A DNA stretch of 37,552 nucleotides from Stenotrophomonas sp. UBA2302 (GTDB taxonomy: Bacteria; Pseudomonadota; Gammaproteobacteria; Xanthomonadales; Xanthomonadaceae), in assembly GCA_002345545.1 (NCBI GenBank), contig DDVW01000025.1, forward strand, positions 1,651 through 39,202. The letters are read 5' to 3'. Under the pieces are notes generated by a model. The model did no database searches, was not told the origin of the DNA, and was given only the letters and a program-made list of their open reading frames with translations. Position 1 is the first letter of the stretch, and each line of letters starts with the position of its first letter. The position numbers and the translations under genes were made by a program. Of the stretch, positions 1 to 8,744 are shown one piece after another.

Positions 1-852
1 CTGGAGGATTACGTCGAATACGTGCAGGAATTCATCCGCCACCTCGGTGCGGAAAACGTGCACGTGATCAGCGTCTGCCAGCCGACCGTGCCGGTGCTGG
101 CGGCGGTGTCGCTGATGGCCAGCCGGGGCGAGGCCACGCCGCGCTCGCTGGTGATGATGGGCGGCCCGATCGACGCGCGCTGCAGCCCCACCGCGGTGAA
201 CAACCTGGCCACGCGCAACCCGCTGTCGTGGTTCGAGAACAATGTCATCCACACCGTGCCGGCACCGTTCCCCGGCCAGGGCCGGCGCGTGTACCCGGGC
301 TTTCTGCAGCACGCCGGTTTCGTGTCGATGAATCCCAGCCGCCACCTGATGTCGCACTGGGATTTCTATACCGACCTGGTCAAGGGCGACCTGAGCGATG
401 CCGACGCCCACCGCCGCTTCTATGACGAATACAACGCGGTGCTGGACATGCCGGCGCAGTTCTACCTGGATACCATCGAAGTGGTGTTCCAGCAGTTCCT
501 GCTGCCGCGTGGCGAATGGTATGTGCGTGGCGAACACGTGGATCCGTCGGCGATCCGCACCACCGCGCTGCTGAGCATCGAAGGCGAGCTGGACGACATC
601 GCCGGCCTCGGCCAGACCGAAGCGGCGCAGGCGCTGTGCACCGGCATCCCGGCCTCGCGCCGCAGCCATTTCATCGTCGAAGGTGCCGGCCACTACGGCA
701 TCTTCAGCGGCCGCCGCTGGCGCGAGGTGGTGTATCCGACGGTACGGGATTTCTTTGCCCGCCATGCGCAGCCGCACACGGCAGGCAAGCCGCGCAAGAA
801 GGCCGTCATCAACAGCAACGTCACCCCCCTGCGCCGCCCCGCCCAGCGCTGA
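1..852 (+). CDS. phaZ: Intracellular poly(3-hydroxyalkanoate) depolymerase, C-terminal part (5' end outside window)
   Basis: The reading frame is open from base 1, so only the last 283 residues are present. It is an alpha/beta hydrolase of the intracellular PHA depolymerase family, which breaks down stored polyhydroxyalkanoate granules in the cytoplasm. A Cys-centred nucleophile motif (SVCQPTVP) replaces the usual serine lipase box, as in Ralstonia-type PhaZ. A later Asp lies in EGELDDIAG and a His in GAGHYGIFSG, completing a plausible Cys-Asp-His triad. The C-terminus is basic (GKPRKKAV). A strong hairpin terminator follows. The matching synthase genes phaE/phaC lie about 12.5 kb away on the other strand. 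The family call is firm; the polymer chain-length preference cannot be read. Confidence 0.88.
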   Translation: MEDYVEYVQEFIRHLGAENVHVISVCQPTVPVLAAVSLMASRGEATPRSLVMMGGPIDARCSPTAVNNLATRNPLSWFENNVIHTVPAPFPGQGRRVYPGFLQHAGFVSMNPSRHLMSHWDFYTDLVKGDLSDADAHRRFYDEYNAVLDMPAQFYLDTIEVVFQQFLLPRGEWYVRGEHVDPSAIRTTALLSIEGELDDIAGLGQTEAAQALCTGIPASRRSHFIVEGAGHYGIFSGRRWREVVYPTVRDFFARHAQPHTAGKPRKKAVINSNVTPLRRPAQR

Positions 853-902
853 GGGTTGCTCCTGCACTGGAAGTTTCTCGCCGGCAGTGCAGGCAGCACA
901 GC

Positions 903-934
903 AAGGCCCCGGCATATACCGGGGCCTTCTGTTT
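903..934. terminator. Rho-independent terminator between phaZ and the SMR operon
   Basis: Ten-base perfect stem (903-912 with 919-928, core GGCCCCGG/CCGGGGCC), loop catata, followed by ctgttt on the plus strand. It ends phaZ and, being symmetrical, may also stop the converging minus-strand operon. Confidence 0.75.
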
Positions 935-1248
935 CATGACACCGCCTTCAGCCCGACCACACCGATCACGATCACGCCCAGGCTCAGCAACCGGGCGCTG
1001 CTGCGCGACTCGCCGAAGAACAGCATGTTCACCAGCACCGCCGCCGCGGTGCCCAGGCCGATCCATACCGCATAGGCCACGCTCAGCTGCAGGTAGCGGA
1101 ACGACTGGTACAGCAGCGCGAACGAGGCACCAAAGCCGCCGAAGAACGCCAGCGCGTTGAGCACAGTCCTGCGCTGGCTGTAGCGTTTCAGCCCCACCAC
1201 GCCGACTGTTTCCATCACCGCGGCCAGCACCACCAGAAACCAGCCCAT
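934..1248 (-). CDS. Small multidrug resistance (SMR) family transporter, second subunit of a pair
   Basis: A 104-residue protein with four predicted membrane helices, the normal SMR length. The conserved membrane glutamate that binds proton and substrate is at residue 13 (AAVMETVG). The GWFLVVLAAVMET start and the YAVWIGLGTAAAVLVN segment are typical of the family. The start lies one base after the stop of the upstream SMR gene, so the two are probably made together and form a heterodimer, as YkkC/YkkD-type pairs do. By family it exports small cations (guanidinium or quaternary ammonium compounds); the substrate is not readable. A TetR gene heads the operon. Confidence 0.87.
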   Translation of the reverse strand: MGWFLVVLAAVMETVGVVGLKRYSQRRTVLNALAFFGGFGASFALLYQSFRYLQLSVAYAVWIGLGTAAAVLVNMLFFGESRSSARLLSLGVIVIGVVGLKAVS

Positions 1249-1249
1249 C

Positions 1250-1606
1250 TCACCCCTCCTGCCCGGTTGCCGCAGCTCGCGCGGCTTCCCGGCCGTCGGC
1301 CAGCTTGAGTGCGATCACTCCCGCCACCAGCAGCGCCATGAAACCGCCCTTGGCGGCACTGAAACTGCCATCGAACAGGAAGATGTCCATCAACGCCGCA
1401 CCCACCGTGCCCACCGCCGCGAACACCGCGTACACGGTGCCGGTCGGCAGGGTTTCGCAGGCGCGTGCCAGCCATTGGAAGTCCACCAGGATCACCGCGA
1501 TGATCGGCAGCCAGTGCCACCATGCCGATGCCACGTTGAAGCCATAGACCCAGACCAGCTCGAACACGCAGGTCAAGGCAACGTACAACCAGCCTTTACC
1601 GGCCAT
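1250..1606 (-). CDS. SMR family transporter, first subunit of a pair
   Basis: 118 residues, four predicted membrane helices, with the family glutamate at residue 16 (LTCVFELVW) and the PTGTVYAVFAAVGTVGAAL segment characteristic of paired SMR proteins of YkkC/YvdR type. I chose the ATG at 1606 rather than the upstream in-frame ATG at 1645 because a good Shine-Dalgarno (AGGAG) sits just before it and family similarity begins there. It lies between the TetR gene (53-bp gap) and the second SMR gene (1-bp gap). It likely works as half of an asymmetric dimer in the inner membrane, exchanging protons for small cationic compounds. Confidence 0.86.
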   Translation of the reverse strand: MAGKGWLYVALTCVFELVWVYGFNVASAWWHWLPIIAVILVDFQWLARACETLPTGTVYAVFAAVGTVGAALMDIFLFDGSFSAAKGGFMALLVAGVIALKLADGREAARAAATGQEG

Positions 1607-1659
1607 GTCGTTCTCCTCTGTAGATATATCCGTCATGCAGCGCATGCTGCAGGTTGTGA

Positions 1660-2247
1660 TCAGCCGCGCTGGCGCCCCAGTCCCGCACGGATGAAGCGCT
1701 CCAGCTCCGCCCGGTGCGCCTGCGCCTGCTCCGGCGCGGTGGCTGCGTACAGGTAGACCTGCTCGGCCGCCGATTCGATCGCCCCGACCAGCACCCGGGC
1801 CGCATAGCGCGGCTGCACGTCCGCATCGATTACGCCGCCGGCATGCGCCTGCTCCAGCACCTGCTGCAACCAGTCGTACAACGGCGCGTAGATGGCCTCC
1901 CAGCGCCGCATCTCATCGGTCTGGGTCATGCCGCTGTACAGCAGCGCCACCACCTGGTGCTGCTCCTCCACCACGGTGAAGATCGCGGCAGCCAGGTTGT
2001 CCAGCTGCGCAGCCGGCGACAGGCCGTCCAGTTGCGCGCGCAGGCGCAGCAGCATCCGTGCAACCACCTGCTCGGCAATTCCCCCCATCACCGCCAACCG
2101 CGACGGGAAATACAGGTAGTAGGTGCCCTGGGCGATGCCCGCACGTTTGACGATGTCCGAGACGGTGGCTTTCTCCACTCCCTTTTCCCCGAACACCGCG
2201 ATGGCGGCCTCGATGATGGCACTGCGCTTGTCCACGATTTCACTCAT
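1660..2247 (-). CDS. TetR family regulator of the SMR pair
   Basis: 195 residues. The N-terminal helix-turn-helix is clear at about residues 27-50 (KATVSDIVKRAGIAQGTYYLYF), followed by an all-helical ligand-binding domain that cannot be assigned to an effector. It is the first gene of an operon with the two SMR transporters, the usual arrangement for a repressor that is displaced by a substrate of its pump. The start codon overlaps a near-perfect palindrome (2246-2264), and a promoter-like element lies just upstream, so autoregulation is likely. No Shine-Dalgarno is visible and the inferred leader is very short. Family certain; target inferred from position. Confidence 0.9.
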   Translation of the reverse strand: MSEIVDKRSAIIEAAIAVFGEKGVEKATVSDIVKRAGIAQGTYYLYFPSRLAVMGGIAEQVVARMLLRLRAQLDGLSPAAQLDNLAAAIFTVVEEQHQVVALLYSGMTQTDEMRRWEAIYAPLYDWLQQVLEQAHAGGVIDADVQPRYAARVLVGAIESAAEQVYLYAATAPEQAQAHRAELERFIRAGLGRQRG

Positions 2248-2264
2248 GACTGACTGTCAGTCAT
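2246..2264. promoter_or_regulatory. Probable TetR operator, 19-bp palindrome
   Basis: ATGACTGACTGTCAGTCAT: 9-base arms are perfectly inverted around the central T at 2255. It covers the start codon and inferred transcription start of the TetR-SMR operon. Size and symmetry match typical TetR operators. Binding is inferred. Confidence 0.7.
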
Positions 2265-2290
2265 TTTATAGGAGCGACCTGCCGGATCAA
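2263..2290 (-). promoter_or_regulatory. Probable promoter of the TetR-SMR operon
   Basis: On the minus strand TTGATC (2290-2285), a 16-base spacer and TAAAAT (2268-2263). Transcription would start roughly ten bases before the ATG, giving a nearly leaderless mRNA inside the operator palindrome. Confidence 0.5.
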
Positions 2291-2522
2291 GGCAGGCGGG
2301 GGCTGCGGGTCAGCGCGGAGTTGGAAATCCCTGTCGATCCGGTCGACCGGCATCGGCGCAAAGACCCGCCCGGCCAGGCTTTCCAGCCGCACGCGGAAGC
2401 CGGAAGCGGCTGCACCACTTGTTCCCACGCACGCAATTGATGCCAGCCCTCCGGCCCTGGGCAGCCATCAACACGACGGGGGAAGCATCGCCTCCCCCGC
2501 CCTCATGCCGCCCGCTGCCGCA
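2271..2522. other. Intergenic stretch with no gene found
   Basis: Contains the -35 region of the TetR operon, a 12-base palindrome CCGGTCGACCGG (2339-2350) of unknown meaning, and an imperfect hairpin (2477-2485 with 2491-2499) that could end the minus-strand PadR operon but lacks a clear T-run. No coding sequence is supported. Confidence 0.5.
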
Positions 2523-3530
2523 TCACAGCCGCACAAGCAGGTGCTTGGCCATCGCCCCGTGCAACTTGCCGATGCCCCGCGCCAGATGCAGGGTGGCGAT
2601 CAGCAACAGGGCCCCCAGCGTCACCAGCAGCGGCCACAGCCACATCGCATTGCCCATGTTGACGCCATCGACCCAGATGCCAATCGGCTGGTCGAACAGC
2701 AGCTGCGCCATCGGCGCGAACGCCAGCCCCAGTGACAGCGACAGCAGGGTGGTCGCCACGCTGAAATAGACAATCCCCAGTGGCAGCATCAGTACGAAAT
2801 ACAGCAGCGTCAGCCAGGTGCGGCTGTCGGAAAACATCACCCCGATGCGCTGCATCCAGCCCTGGCTGCGGTCGGTATAGGCCGGCCGGCGCGGCATGCG
2901 CACGCCAAGCAGGGTCTCGATGATGCGGCCCTCCAGCAGCGACAGCACCCGCACCGAGCCCAGGAACAGCAGCAGGATCGGAATACCGATGATCAGGATC
3001 AGCAACGACAGCGACAACGACATGCCGGTCATCACCCAGGTGAAGAAGAAGGTGCCGGTCACCAGCGACAGCAGCATGTAGAACAGCGCGCCGTAGGTAT
3101 GGGGATCGAGCACCACGCCGAACACGCGCATCAGCAGCGAAGGCCCGCGCACCGTCGGTGGTACTGGCGCGGCCTCGGCAGCGGCGGCATCCGGTTGCGT
3201 CGTTGCCGCTGCCACGGCGGCCGCCATTACCGGCATCACCGGCTGGGCGCTGGGACGTGGCGTGCGCAATGCACGGTTCACCGTCACCTCGGTCTCGCGG
3301 TAGATATCGGCCACCTCTTCCGGGGCGCCGTAACTGCCGGCGACACCGGCAATCACCTCGGCTTCGCTCTTGCCGGCCTGCTCGGCCAGCTCCGAACGCA
3401 GGTATTCCTCGGCGTCGTACAGCGCATCCTGGATCATCGCCGGGTCGGCATCGGCCAGGGCTTCGCGCAGCTGCTGCAGGTATTCGGCAATCGTGGTCGG
3501 CAAGGTGCGTGTATGCGTGTCGGTATTCAT
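2523..3530 (-). CDS. DUF1700-like (HAAS) N-terminus plus multi-pass sensor-type membrane protein
   Basis: 335 residues from ATG 3530. Residues about 10-75 form a helical DUF1700/HAAS-like region (IAEYLQQLREAL, DALYDAEEYLRSE). A linker rich in Ala and Pro (about 85-130) follows. Then comes a membrane domain with two groups of hydrophobic segments (ALFYMLLSLVTGTFFFTWVM, LLILIIGIPILLLFLGSV; later WLTLLYFVLMLPLGIVYFSV and WLWPLLVTLGALLLIATL), resembling the 'putative sensor' membrane family. The start overlaps the PadR stop by four bases (ATGA), so the two are translationally coupled. This PadR-HAAS pairing is common and suggests that the membrane protein is controlled by, or works with, the PadR repressor. 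The exact role is unknown. Confidence 0.8.
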   Translation of the reverse strand: MNTDTHTRTLPTTIAEYLQQLREALADADPAMIQDALYDAEEYLRSELAEQAGKSEAEVIAGVAGSYGAPEEVADIYRETEVTVNRALRTPRPSAQPVMPVMAAAVAAATTQPDAAAAEAAPVPPTVRGPSLLMRVFGVVLDPHTYGALFYMLLSLVTGTFFFTWVMTGMSLSLSLLILIIGIPILLLFLGSVRVLSLLEGRIIETLLGVRMPRRPAYTDRSQGWMQRIGVMFSDSRTWLTLLYFVLMLPLGIVYFSVATTLLSLSLGLAFAPMAQLLFDQPIGIWVDGVNMGNAMWLWPLLVTLGALLLIATLHLARGIGKLHGAMAKHLLVRL

Positions 3531-3892
3531 CAGCTGATCCCTTCCAGTACGGACTCGACCGAGTCGCGGGTGGCATTCCAGGCGGCGACCCATTGCCGCA
3601 ATGCGGCACGACCGTCGTCGTTGATGCGGTAATAACGCCGCGGCGGCCCCGCCACCGACGGCTCGATATGACTTTCCAGCAGCCCTGCCGCTTCCAGATT
3701 GCGCAACACCGGATACAGCGCACTCTGCTTGCCACTCAGAACGCCCTGCCCGATCCGCTCCAGCTCCTTGGCAATCAAGTACCCGTACTGCGGTTCCGGC
3801 GCCTTGGCCAGCACCGCCAGCAATGCCAGCGACACCGTGCCGGTGCTCAGCTCTTTCTGGAATTTCCGCAGCTGGGCGTCGAGATCGCTCAT
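3530..3892 (-). CDS. PadR family transcriptional regulator
   Basis: 120 residues from ATG 3892, preceded by GAGGAG; an upstream in-frame ATG at 4093 has no ribosome site and reads into non-family sequence. The PadR winged helix occupies about residues 12-85: GTVSLALLAVLAKAPEPQYG, then YLIAKELE and SALYPVLRNLEAAGLLES, with the wing PPRRYYRINDDGR. PadR proteins are dimeric repressors, often of membrane or resistance functions. It is followed directly by the coupled sensor-type membrane gene, whose level it probably controls along with its own. The AT-richer upstream region (3910-3955) probably carries promoter and operator, but no unambiguous site could be assigned. Confidence 0.9.
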   Translation of the reverse strand: MSDLDAQLRKFQKELSTGTVSLALLAVLAKAPEPQYGYLIAKELERIGQGVLSGKQSALYPVLRNLEAAGLLESHIEPSVAGPPRRYYRINDDGRAALRQWVAAWNATRDSVESVLEGIS

Positions 3893-4044
3893 GCTCCTCA
3901 CTCCCACAGCTAATGTTGAGTTGATACTAGTGTCCACTCTGCTATAGCGGATGTGCCGATAGTCACTGCGTCCATGACAAGGCGCTGGCCCGAACGCCCG
4001 GCAATCACGCAGAATCGGCCTACACCCGTTCAGGAATGTGCCCG

Positions 4045-4965
<921 letters not shown>

Positions 4966-5046
4966 GACCGGCGGCAGCATGACATTGGTCAAGGTGGCAG
5001 CCGGATGGCGCAGTACATTCAGGCTGTTCCCACCGGAGACCTGGAC

Positions 5047-5277
5047 ATGACCGATACATGGCTCGAAACGCTCATCACCGATACGCCGCAGGCCGGCTTT
5101 GAACTGGCGATCACCCTCAGCCGCCGCGGCGTCAAATACACCCAGCCCGATCCGGCCATGCTGAAGAAGCTGCGCCCGGAGTACGCCGACTCCGCCGATG
5201 GCCTGACCGCCGCCTCGCACGTCATCGCCGTCAACTTCCAGACCGTGGCCGCCGCCAACAACTACTGGCGCCGCTGA
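5047..5277 (+). CDS. Hexameric tyrosine-coordinated haem protein (HTHP)
   Basis: 76 residues from ATG 5047 (GGAG 10 bases upstream; an in-frame ATG at 5005 has no clear ribosome site). Length and sequence match the small helical haem protein first described from Silicibacter pomeroyi: N-terminus [20 protein letters not shown], then [13 protein letters not shown], and [11 protein letters not shown] at the end. The haem-ligand tyrosine corresponds to Tyr46 (Tyr45 after Met removal; RPEY). In the known protein six subunits form a ring of six haems and show peroxidase/catalase-like activity. No signal peptide. The similarity is recalled from memory, not searched, but it is strong across the whole length. 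Confidence 0.85.
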   Translation: MTDTWLETLITDTPQAGFELAITLSRRGVKYTQPDPAMLKKLRPEYADSADGLTAASHVIAVNFQTVAAANNYWRR

Positions 5278-5284
5278 GCATTCG

Positions 5285-5310
5285 GCGCGCGGACGCCATG
5301 GGCCGCGCGC
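5285..5310 (+). terminator. Hairpin after the HTHP gene
   Basis: GCGCGCGG (5285-5292) pairs perfectly with CCGCGCGC (5303-5310) around a 10-base loop, just after the HTHP stop. There is no proper T-run, so it may be a weak terminator or only an mRNA-stabilising structure. Confidence 0.4.
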
Positions 5311-5372
5311 TGCTTCACGTCCCTTTGCGCACATCCGGCCGAAGCTGTGGCTCCCCCGCCTGGAGCACACCC

Positions 5373-5666
5373 ATGCCCCTGCTGCGCATCCGTATCATCG
5401 GCAATGCCGACGACACCCTGGCCGTCACCGCCCTGCTGCAAGGTCTGGAAGGCATCGAGCACGTCGAGGAAACCGACGACCTGATGACGCACATGGACGA
5501 TGAGGATTCCAGCTCGGCCGGCCTGTCCGACGACATCGGCCCCGGCATCCATGAACTGGAAGTCCATGTCGGCAACGACACCACCACGCAGCGCGTGCGC
5601 GATGCAGTGGAACTGCTCGCCCGCGAACGTGGCGTGGTCATCGAGTACGAACACGACGAAGGTTAA
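5373..5666 (+). CDS. Small acidic protein of unknown function
   Basis: 97 residues from ATG 5373, preceded by GGAG. The start PLLRIRIIGNADD and the mid-protein strand GIHELEVHVGND suggest an alternating beta-alpha-beta fold, perhaps ferredoxin-like, with an acidic loop (ETDDLMTHMDDEDSS) and acidic end (VIEYEHDEG). No signal peptide, membrane segment or catalytic motif is visible. I do not recognise the family. Base use is like its neighbours. A hairpin with a one-base bulge (5669-5688) follows the stop and could be a weak terminator between this gene and the converging GFA-fold gene. Confidence 0.65.
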   Translation: MPLLRIRIIGNADDTLAVTALLQGLEGIEHVEETDDLMTHMDDEDSSSAGLSDDIGPGIHELEVHVGNDTTTQRVRDAVELLARERGVVIEYEHDEG

Positions 5667-5698
5667 AGCCGGCAGGGAATCCCGCCGGGCGGCTTGCA

Positions 5699-6055
5699 CT
5701 ACCGGCTGGCGCCATCAAAACGGCTGATTTCCAGCGCCTCCAGATCCACCGCCGGCACGCAGCGCAGATTGACCGCCACCGTCGGCACACCGGTACGCGG
5801 GTCCACCGCTTCACTGAACGGCGCCACGCCGCAGACACGGCAATGGTGATGGTCGATATGGCCGCTGTTGAAGCGGTAGCTCTCCAGATCGGCCGGATCA
5901 CTCTTCAGTTCGAACGCATCGCGCGGGCCGAACCACAGCAGCGAACCGCGTCGCCGGCAGATCGAGCAGTTGCAGGACAGCGCGCCGGTGATCGGCTCGC
6001 CGGATTCGAACGCGAACGCGATGCGCCCGCAGTGACAGCTGCCTTCGTAGTGCAT
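5699..6055 (-). CDS. GFA-fold (glutathione-dependent formaldehyde-activating enzyme-like) zinc protein
   Basis: 118 residues from ATG 6055 (GGAG/AAGG upstream). It has the zinc-binding cysteine pattern of the GFA/CENP-V family: SCHCG at residues 6-10, SCNCSICRR in the middle, and CRVCGVAPF later. The family name comes from a protein proposed to join glutathione and formaldehyde, but most members have unproven activity; safe calls are the fold and zinc binding. No formaldehyde dehydrogenase gene is nearby. The gene stands alone between two plus-strand genes. Confidence 0.85.
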   Translation of the reverse strand: MHYEGSCHCGRIAFAFESGEPITGALSCNCSICRRRGSLLWFGPRDAFELKSDPADLESYRFNSGHIDHHHCRVCGVAPFSEAVDPRTGVPTVAVNLRCVPAVDLEALEISRFDGASR

Positions 6056-6158
6056 CGCCTTGCTCCGTGGTTGCCTGTGGCGATGGTAAGCCAATGGCAG
6101 GGGCGCCGAGGTCGCCAGCGGGCGATACTCGGCCATCAACCCAGCAACAGGATCACCC

Positions 6159-7958
6159 ATGCGCAAGCACCTGCTCGCCGCCGCCCTGCTCGCCAGCCTG
6201 GCCGGCTGCACCAGCGAAGCCCCGACCACCCCGTCCGCCACCACCGAGCAGGCCGGCCAGAGCCAGGCCGATGCACAATTCGCCGAACTGTCCAAGAAGG
6301 CGCTCGATACCTGGATGCAGCTGTCCCCGGTCAGCGCCACCCAGATCGGTGATCACCGCTTCGATGCCGAGCTGGACGATGTCAGCGCCGCCGGCCAGCA
6401 GAAGAATCTGGAAGCGAGCAAGGCGCTGCTGGCCGATCTGGAAAAGATCGACGTGAGCAAGCTCGGCCGCGAGAACCAGGTCGATGCCGCCATCCTGCGC
6501 AACCAGCTGCAGTCGGACATCTGGAGCAACGAGACCCTGCAGTCCTGGCAGTGGGACCCGCAGGTCTACAGCGGCCTGGCCGGCAGCGCCATCTACGGCC
6601 TGATGGCGCGCGAGTTCGCGCCGCTGCCCGAGCGCCTGACCTCGGCCACCGCGCGCATCGAGAAGATCCCGCAGATCTTCGCCGCCGCCCGCGCCAACCT
6701 CGATCCGGCGCGCGTGCCCAAGATCCACGCCGAAACCGTGGGCAAGCAGAACAAGGGCATCCTCAGCCTGGTCGACACCTTCATCACCCCGAACATCGGC
6801 CAGCTCGATGCGGAGGGCCAGAAGCGCCTGAACGCCGCCATCGACGGCCTCAAGGCCGCCGTGGCCGAACAGCAGACCTGGCTGGACACCACCCTGGTGC
6901 CCAACGCCAAGGGCGAGTTCCGCATCGGCGCCGAGCGTTACGACCAGAAGCTGAAGTTCTCGCTGAACTCCTCGCTCTCGCGCGCCGAAATCGGTGAGCG
7001 CTCACGCGCCGAACTGGCCCGCGTGCGCAAGGACATGTACGGCATCGCCCAGGTCGTGCTCAAGGACAAGCCCGGCGCACCGGAAATGCCGGCCGAGCCG
7101 ACCGACGCCCAGCAGCAGGCCGCCATCGAAGCGGCGCTGGAACTGGCCTATGCCGACAAGCCGGCCCGCGACAAGGTGGTCGAAGACGCCAAGGCCGCGC
7201 TGGACCATTCCACCGCGTTCGTGCGCGAACACGACCTGATGACACTGCCCGACGCGCCGGTGGACATCATCCTGATGCCCGAATTCCAGCGCGGCGTGGC
7301 CGTGGCCTACTGCGATTCGCCCGGCCCGCTGGACAAGAATCTCAAGACGTTCTACGCCGTCTCGCCTATTCCCGAAGACTGGAACGACAAGCAGGTCGAT
7401 TCGTTCCTGCGCGAATACAACAGCCGCATGATCCACCTGCTCTCCATCCACGAGGGCACGCCGGGTCATTATCTGGAAGGCTGGCACTCCGGCAAGTTCC
7501 CCTCCACCATGCGCGCGGTGCTGCGCTCGGGCCTGTTTGCCGAAGGCTGGGCGGTCTATACCGAACGCATGATGCAGGAACAGGGTTATCTGGATAACGA
7601 TCCGCTGTTCCACCTGGTGCAGCTCAAGTTCTACCTGCGCACCATTGCCAACGCCATCCTCGACCAGGGGGTGCACGTGGACAACTGGTCGCGCGAGCAG
7701 GCCATGCACCTGATGACCCACGACGCCTTCCAGCAGGAAAGCGAAGCGGCGGGCAAGTGGATCCGCGCCCAGCTCACCTCCGCGCAGCTGCCCACGTATT
7801 TTGTCGGCGCGCAGGAACACTTCGACACCCGCAAGGCCGTGGAAGAAAAACAGGGCGCCAACTTCAACCTGAAGGCCTACCACGACCAGATCCTGTCCTA
7901 CGGCGCCCCGCCGGTGCGCTTCGCCCGCCAACTGATGCTGGACCAGCCGATCGAGTAA
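6159..7958 (+). CDS. DUF885 family lipoprotein, putative metallopeptidase
   Basis: 599 residues. The N-terminus is a lipoprotein signal with lipobox LAGC (Cys17), so it is anchored in the envelope. The rest matches the DUF885 family, whose members are around this length and related to zinc carboxypeptidases. The zinc-site motif HEGTPGH is at residues 431-437, followed by RSGLFAEGWAVYTERMM, which carries a downstream glutamate. It likely degrades peptides in the periplasm. The gene is monocistronic, with a good hairpin terminator just downstream. Substrate unknown. Confidence 0.88.
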   Translation: MRKHLLAAALLASLAGCTSEAPTTPSATTEQAGQSQADAQFAELSKKALDTWMQLSPVSATQIGDHRFDAELDDVSAAGQQKNLEASKALLADLEKIDVSKLGRENQVDAAILRNQLQSDIWSNETLQSWQWDPQVYSGLAGSAIYGLMAREFAPLPERLTSATARIEKIPQIFAAARANLDPARVPKIHAETVGKQNKGILSLVDTFITPNIGQLDAEGQKRLNAAIDGLKAAVAEQQTWLDTTLVPNAKGEFRIGAERYDQKLKFSLNSSLSRAEIGERSRAELARVRKDMYGIAQVVLKDKPGAPEMPAEPTDAQQQAAIEAALELAYADKPARDKVVEDAKAALDHSTAFVREHDLMTLPDAPVDIILMPEFQRGVAVAYCDSPGPLDKNLKTFYAVSPIPEDWNDKQVDSFLREYNSRMIHLLSIHEGTPGHYLEGWHSGKFPSTMRAVLRSGLFAEGWAVYTERMMQEQGYLDNDPLFHLVQLKFYLRTIANAILDQGVHVDNWSREQAMHLMTHDAFQQESEAAGKWIRAQLTSAQLPTYFVGAQEHFDTRKAVEEKQGANFNLKAYHDQILSYGAPPVRFARQLMLDQPIE

Positions 7959-7983
7959 GGATTGGTTTCAGCGGTTGGACAAG

Positions 7984-8016
7984 ACAAAGGCCCGGGTTTT
8001 CCTGGCCTTTGTTGTT
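7984..8016 (+). terminator. Terminator after the DUF885 gene
   Basis: Nine-base perfect stem acaaaggcc (7984-7992) with ggcctttgt (8004-8012), followed by a T-rich tail (tgtttg). Confidence 0.65.
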
Positions 8017-8075
8017 TGCTGATATGCATCCGTTCACGGCGTCACACCCACTTATGCAGGTGAACCCTTGGCACG

Positions 8076-8103
8076 TTGTCCTGACCTGCGCGCCGCCTAC
8101 AAT
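8076..8103 (+). promoter_or_regulatory. Probable promoter of the PH-domain gene
   Basis: TTGTCC (8076-8081), 16-base spacer, TACAAT (8098-8103), giving a leader of about 40 bases before the ATG at 8149. Confidence 0.5.
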
Positions 8104-8148
8104 TCCTCCACTGCATAACAATTCATCACCACGGGAGACGGCTCCAAT

Positions 8149-8580
8149 ATGGAGACAAACGCAATTCTGGCGTGGACGCTGGTATCGGAATGCCCGATCC
8201 CGCAAGACGTGAACGACATCCTCGTGTCCGGCGAGACCGCGGTGGCGGCCTACAAAACTTTCCGTGACTCAGCGGTGTTCACCAACAAACGGTTGATCGT
8301 GCGCGACGCGCAGGGCATCACTGGCAAGAAGGTGGAGATCTATTCGCTGCCGTACTCTTCGATCTACATGTGGTCTTCGGAGAACGGCCACGGCCTGTTC
8401 AATTTCAACTCCGAGATCGAACTCTGGACCAAAGCCGGCCATATCAAGGTCAACCTCAACAAGGGACTGGATGTCCGCCGTCTGGACAGGCTGATCGCCG
8501 ATGCCGTGCTGGGCAGCACTGCATCGCCGGTCAGCGGCAACACTCAAGCGGTGCCCGGCAACCCTCCACCATTGCCATAA
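8149..8580 (+). CDS. Bacterial PH-domain protein
   Basis: 143 residues. A bacterial pleckstrin-homology-like (bPH_1/YvbH-type) domain covers about residues 15-122: DVNDILVSGETAVAAYKTFRDSAVFTNKRLIV, then SLPYSSIYMWSSEN and IELWTKAGHIKVNLNKG, the order of strands expected for that family. The last 20 residues are Pro/Gly-rich and probably disordered. No signal or membrane segment. Function is unknown in the family. It has its own promoter-like element and is followed by repeat DNA and integrase debris, so it may sit at the edge of a former mobile region. Confidence 0.8.
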   Translation: METNAILAWTLVSECPIPQDVNDILVSGETAVAAYKTFRDSAVFTNKRLIVRDAQGITGKKVEIYSLPYSSIYMWSSENGHGLFNFNSEIELWTKAGHIKVNLNKGLDVRRLDRLIADAVLGSTASPVSGNTQAVPGNPPPLP

Positions 8581-8744
8581 CCGGACGGAGAACAGGCCAT
8601 TCCACCAGCGGCAACATCAGATCCGACTGTATCGACTGACTCGCTGCCGCCCATTGAAGAGAACGGTGTCAGGTTCACTTTTAGCTGCCGACCGTTACGA
8701 CAAGACTATGGGCTGGGTTCGACGTCACCTGAGCAGGCCCTGGC
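8581..8744. other. Non-coding stretch left of the repeat array
   Basis: No reading frame here has a ribosome site, recognisable product or codon use like the neighbours. It lies between the PH-domain gene and the 21-bp repeats and is probably part of a decayed accessory region. Confidence 0.4.

Noticed and set aside
2271..2522. Possible guanidine riboswitch before the paired SMR genes
   Set aside because: The operon promoter lies within a few bases of the TetR start codon, leaving no room for a riboswitch leader, and no matching motif was seen.
8666..8678. GTGTCAGGTTCAC, resembling sequences seen beside some transposase genes
   Set aside because: Single short match recalled from memory; no second copy, terminal inverted repeat or transposase in the window.
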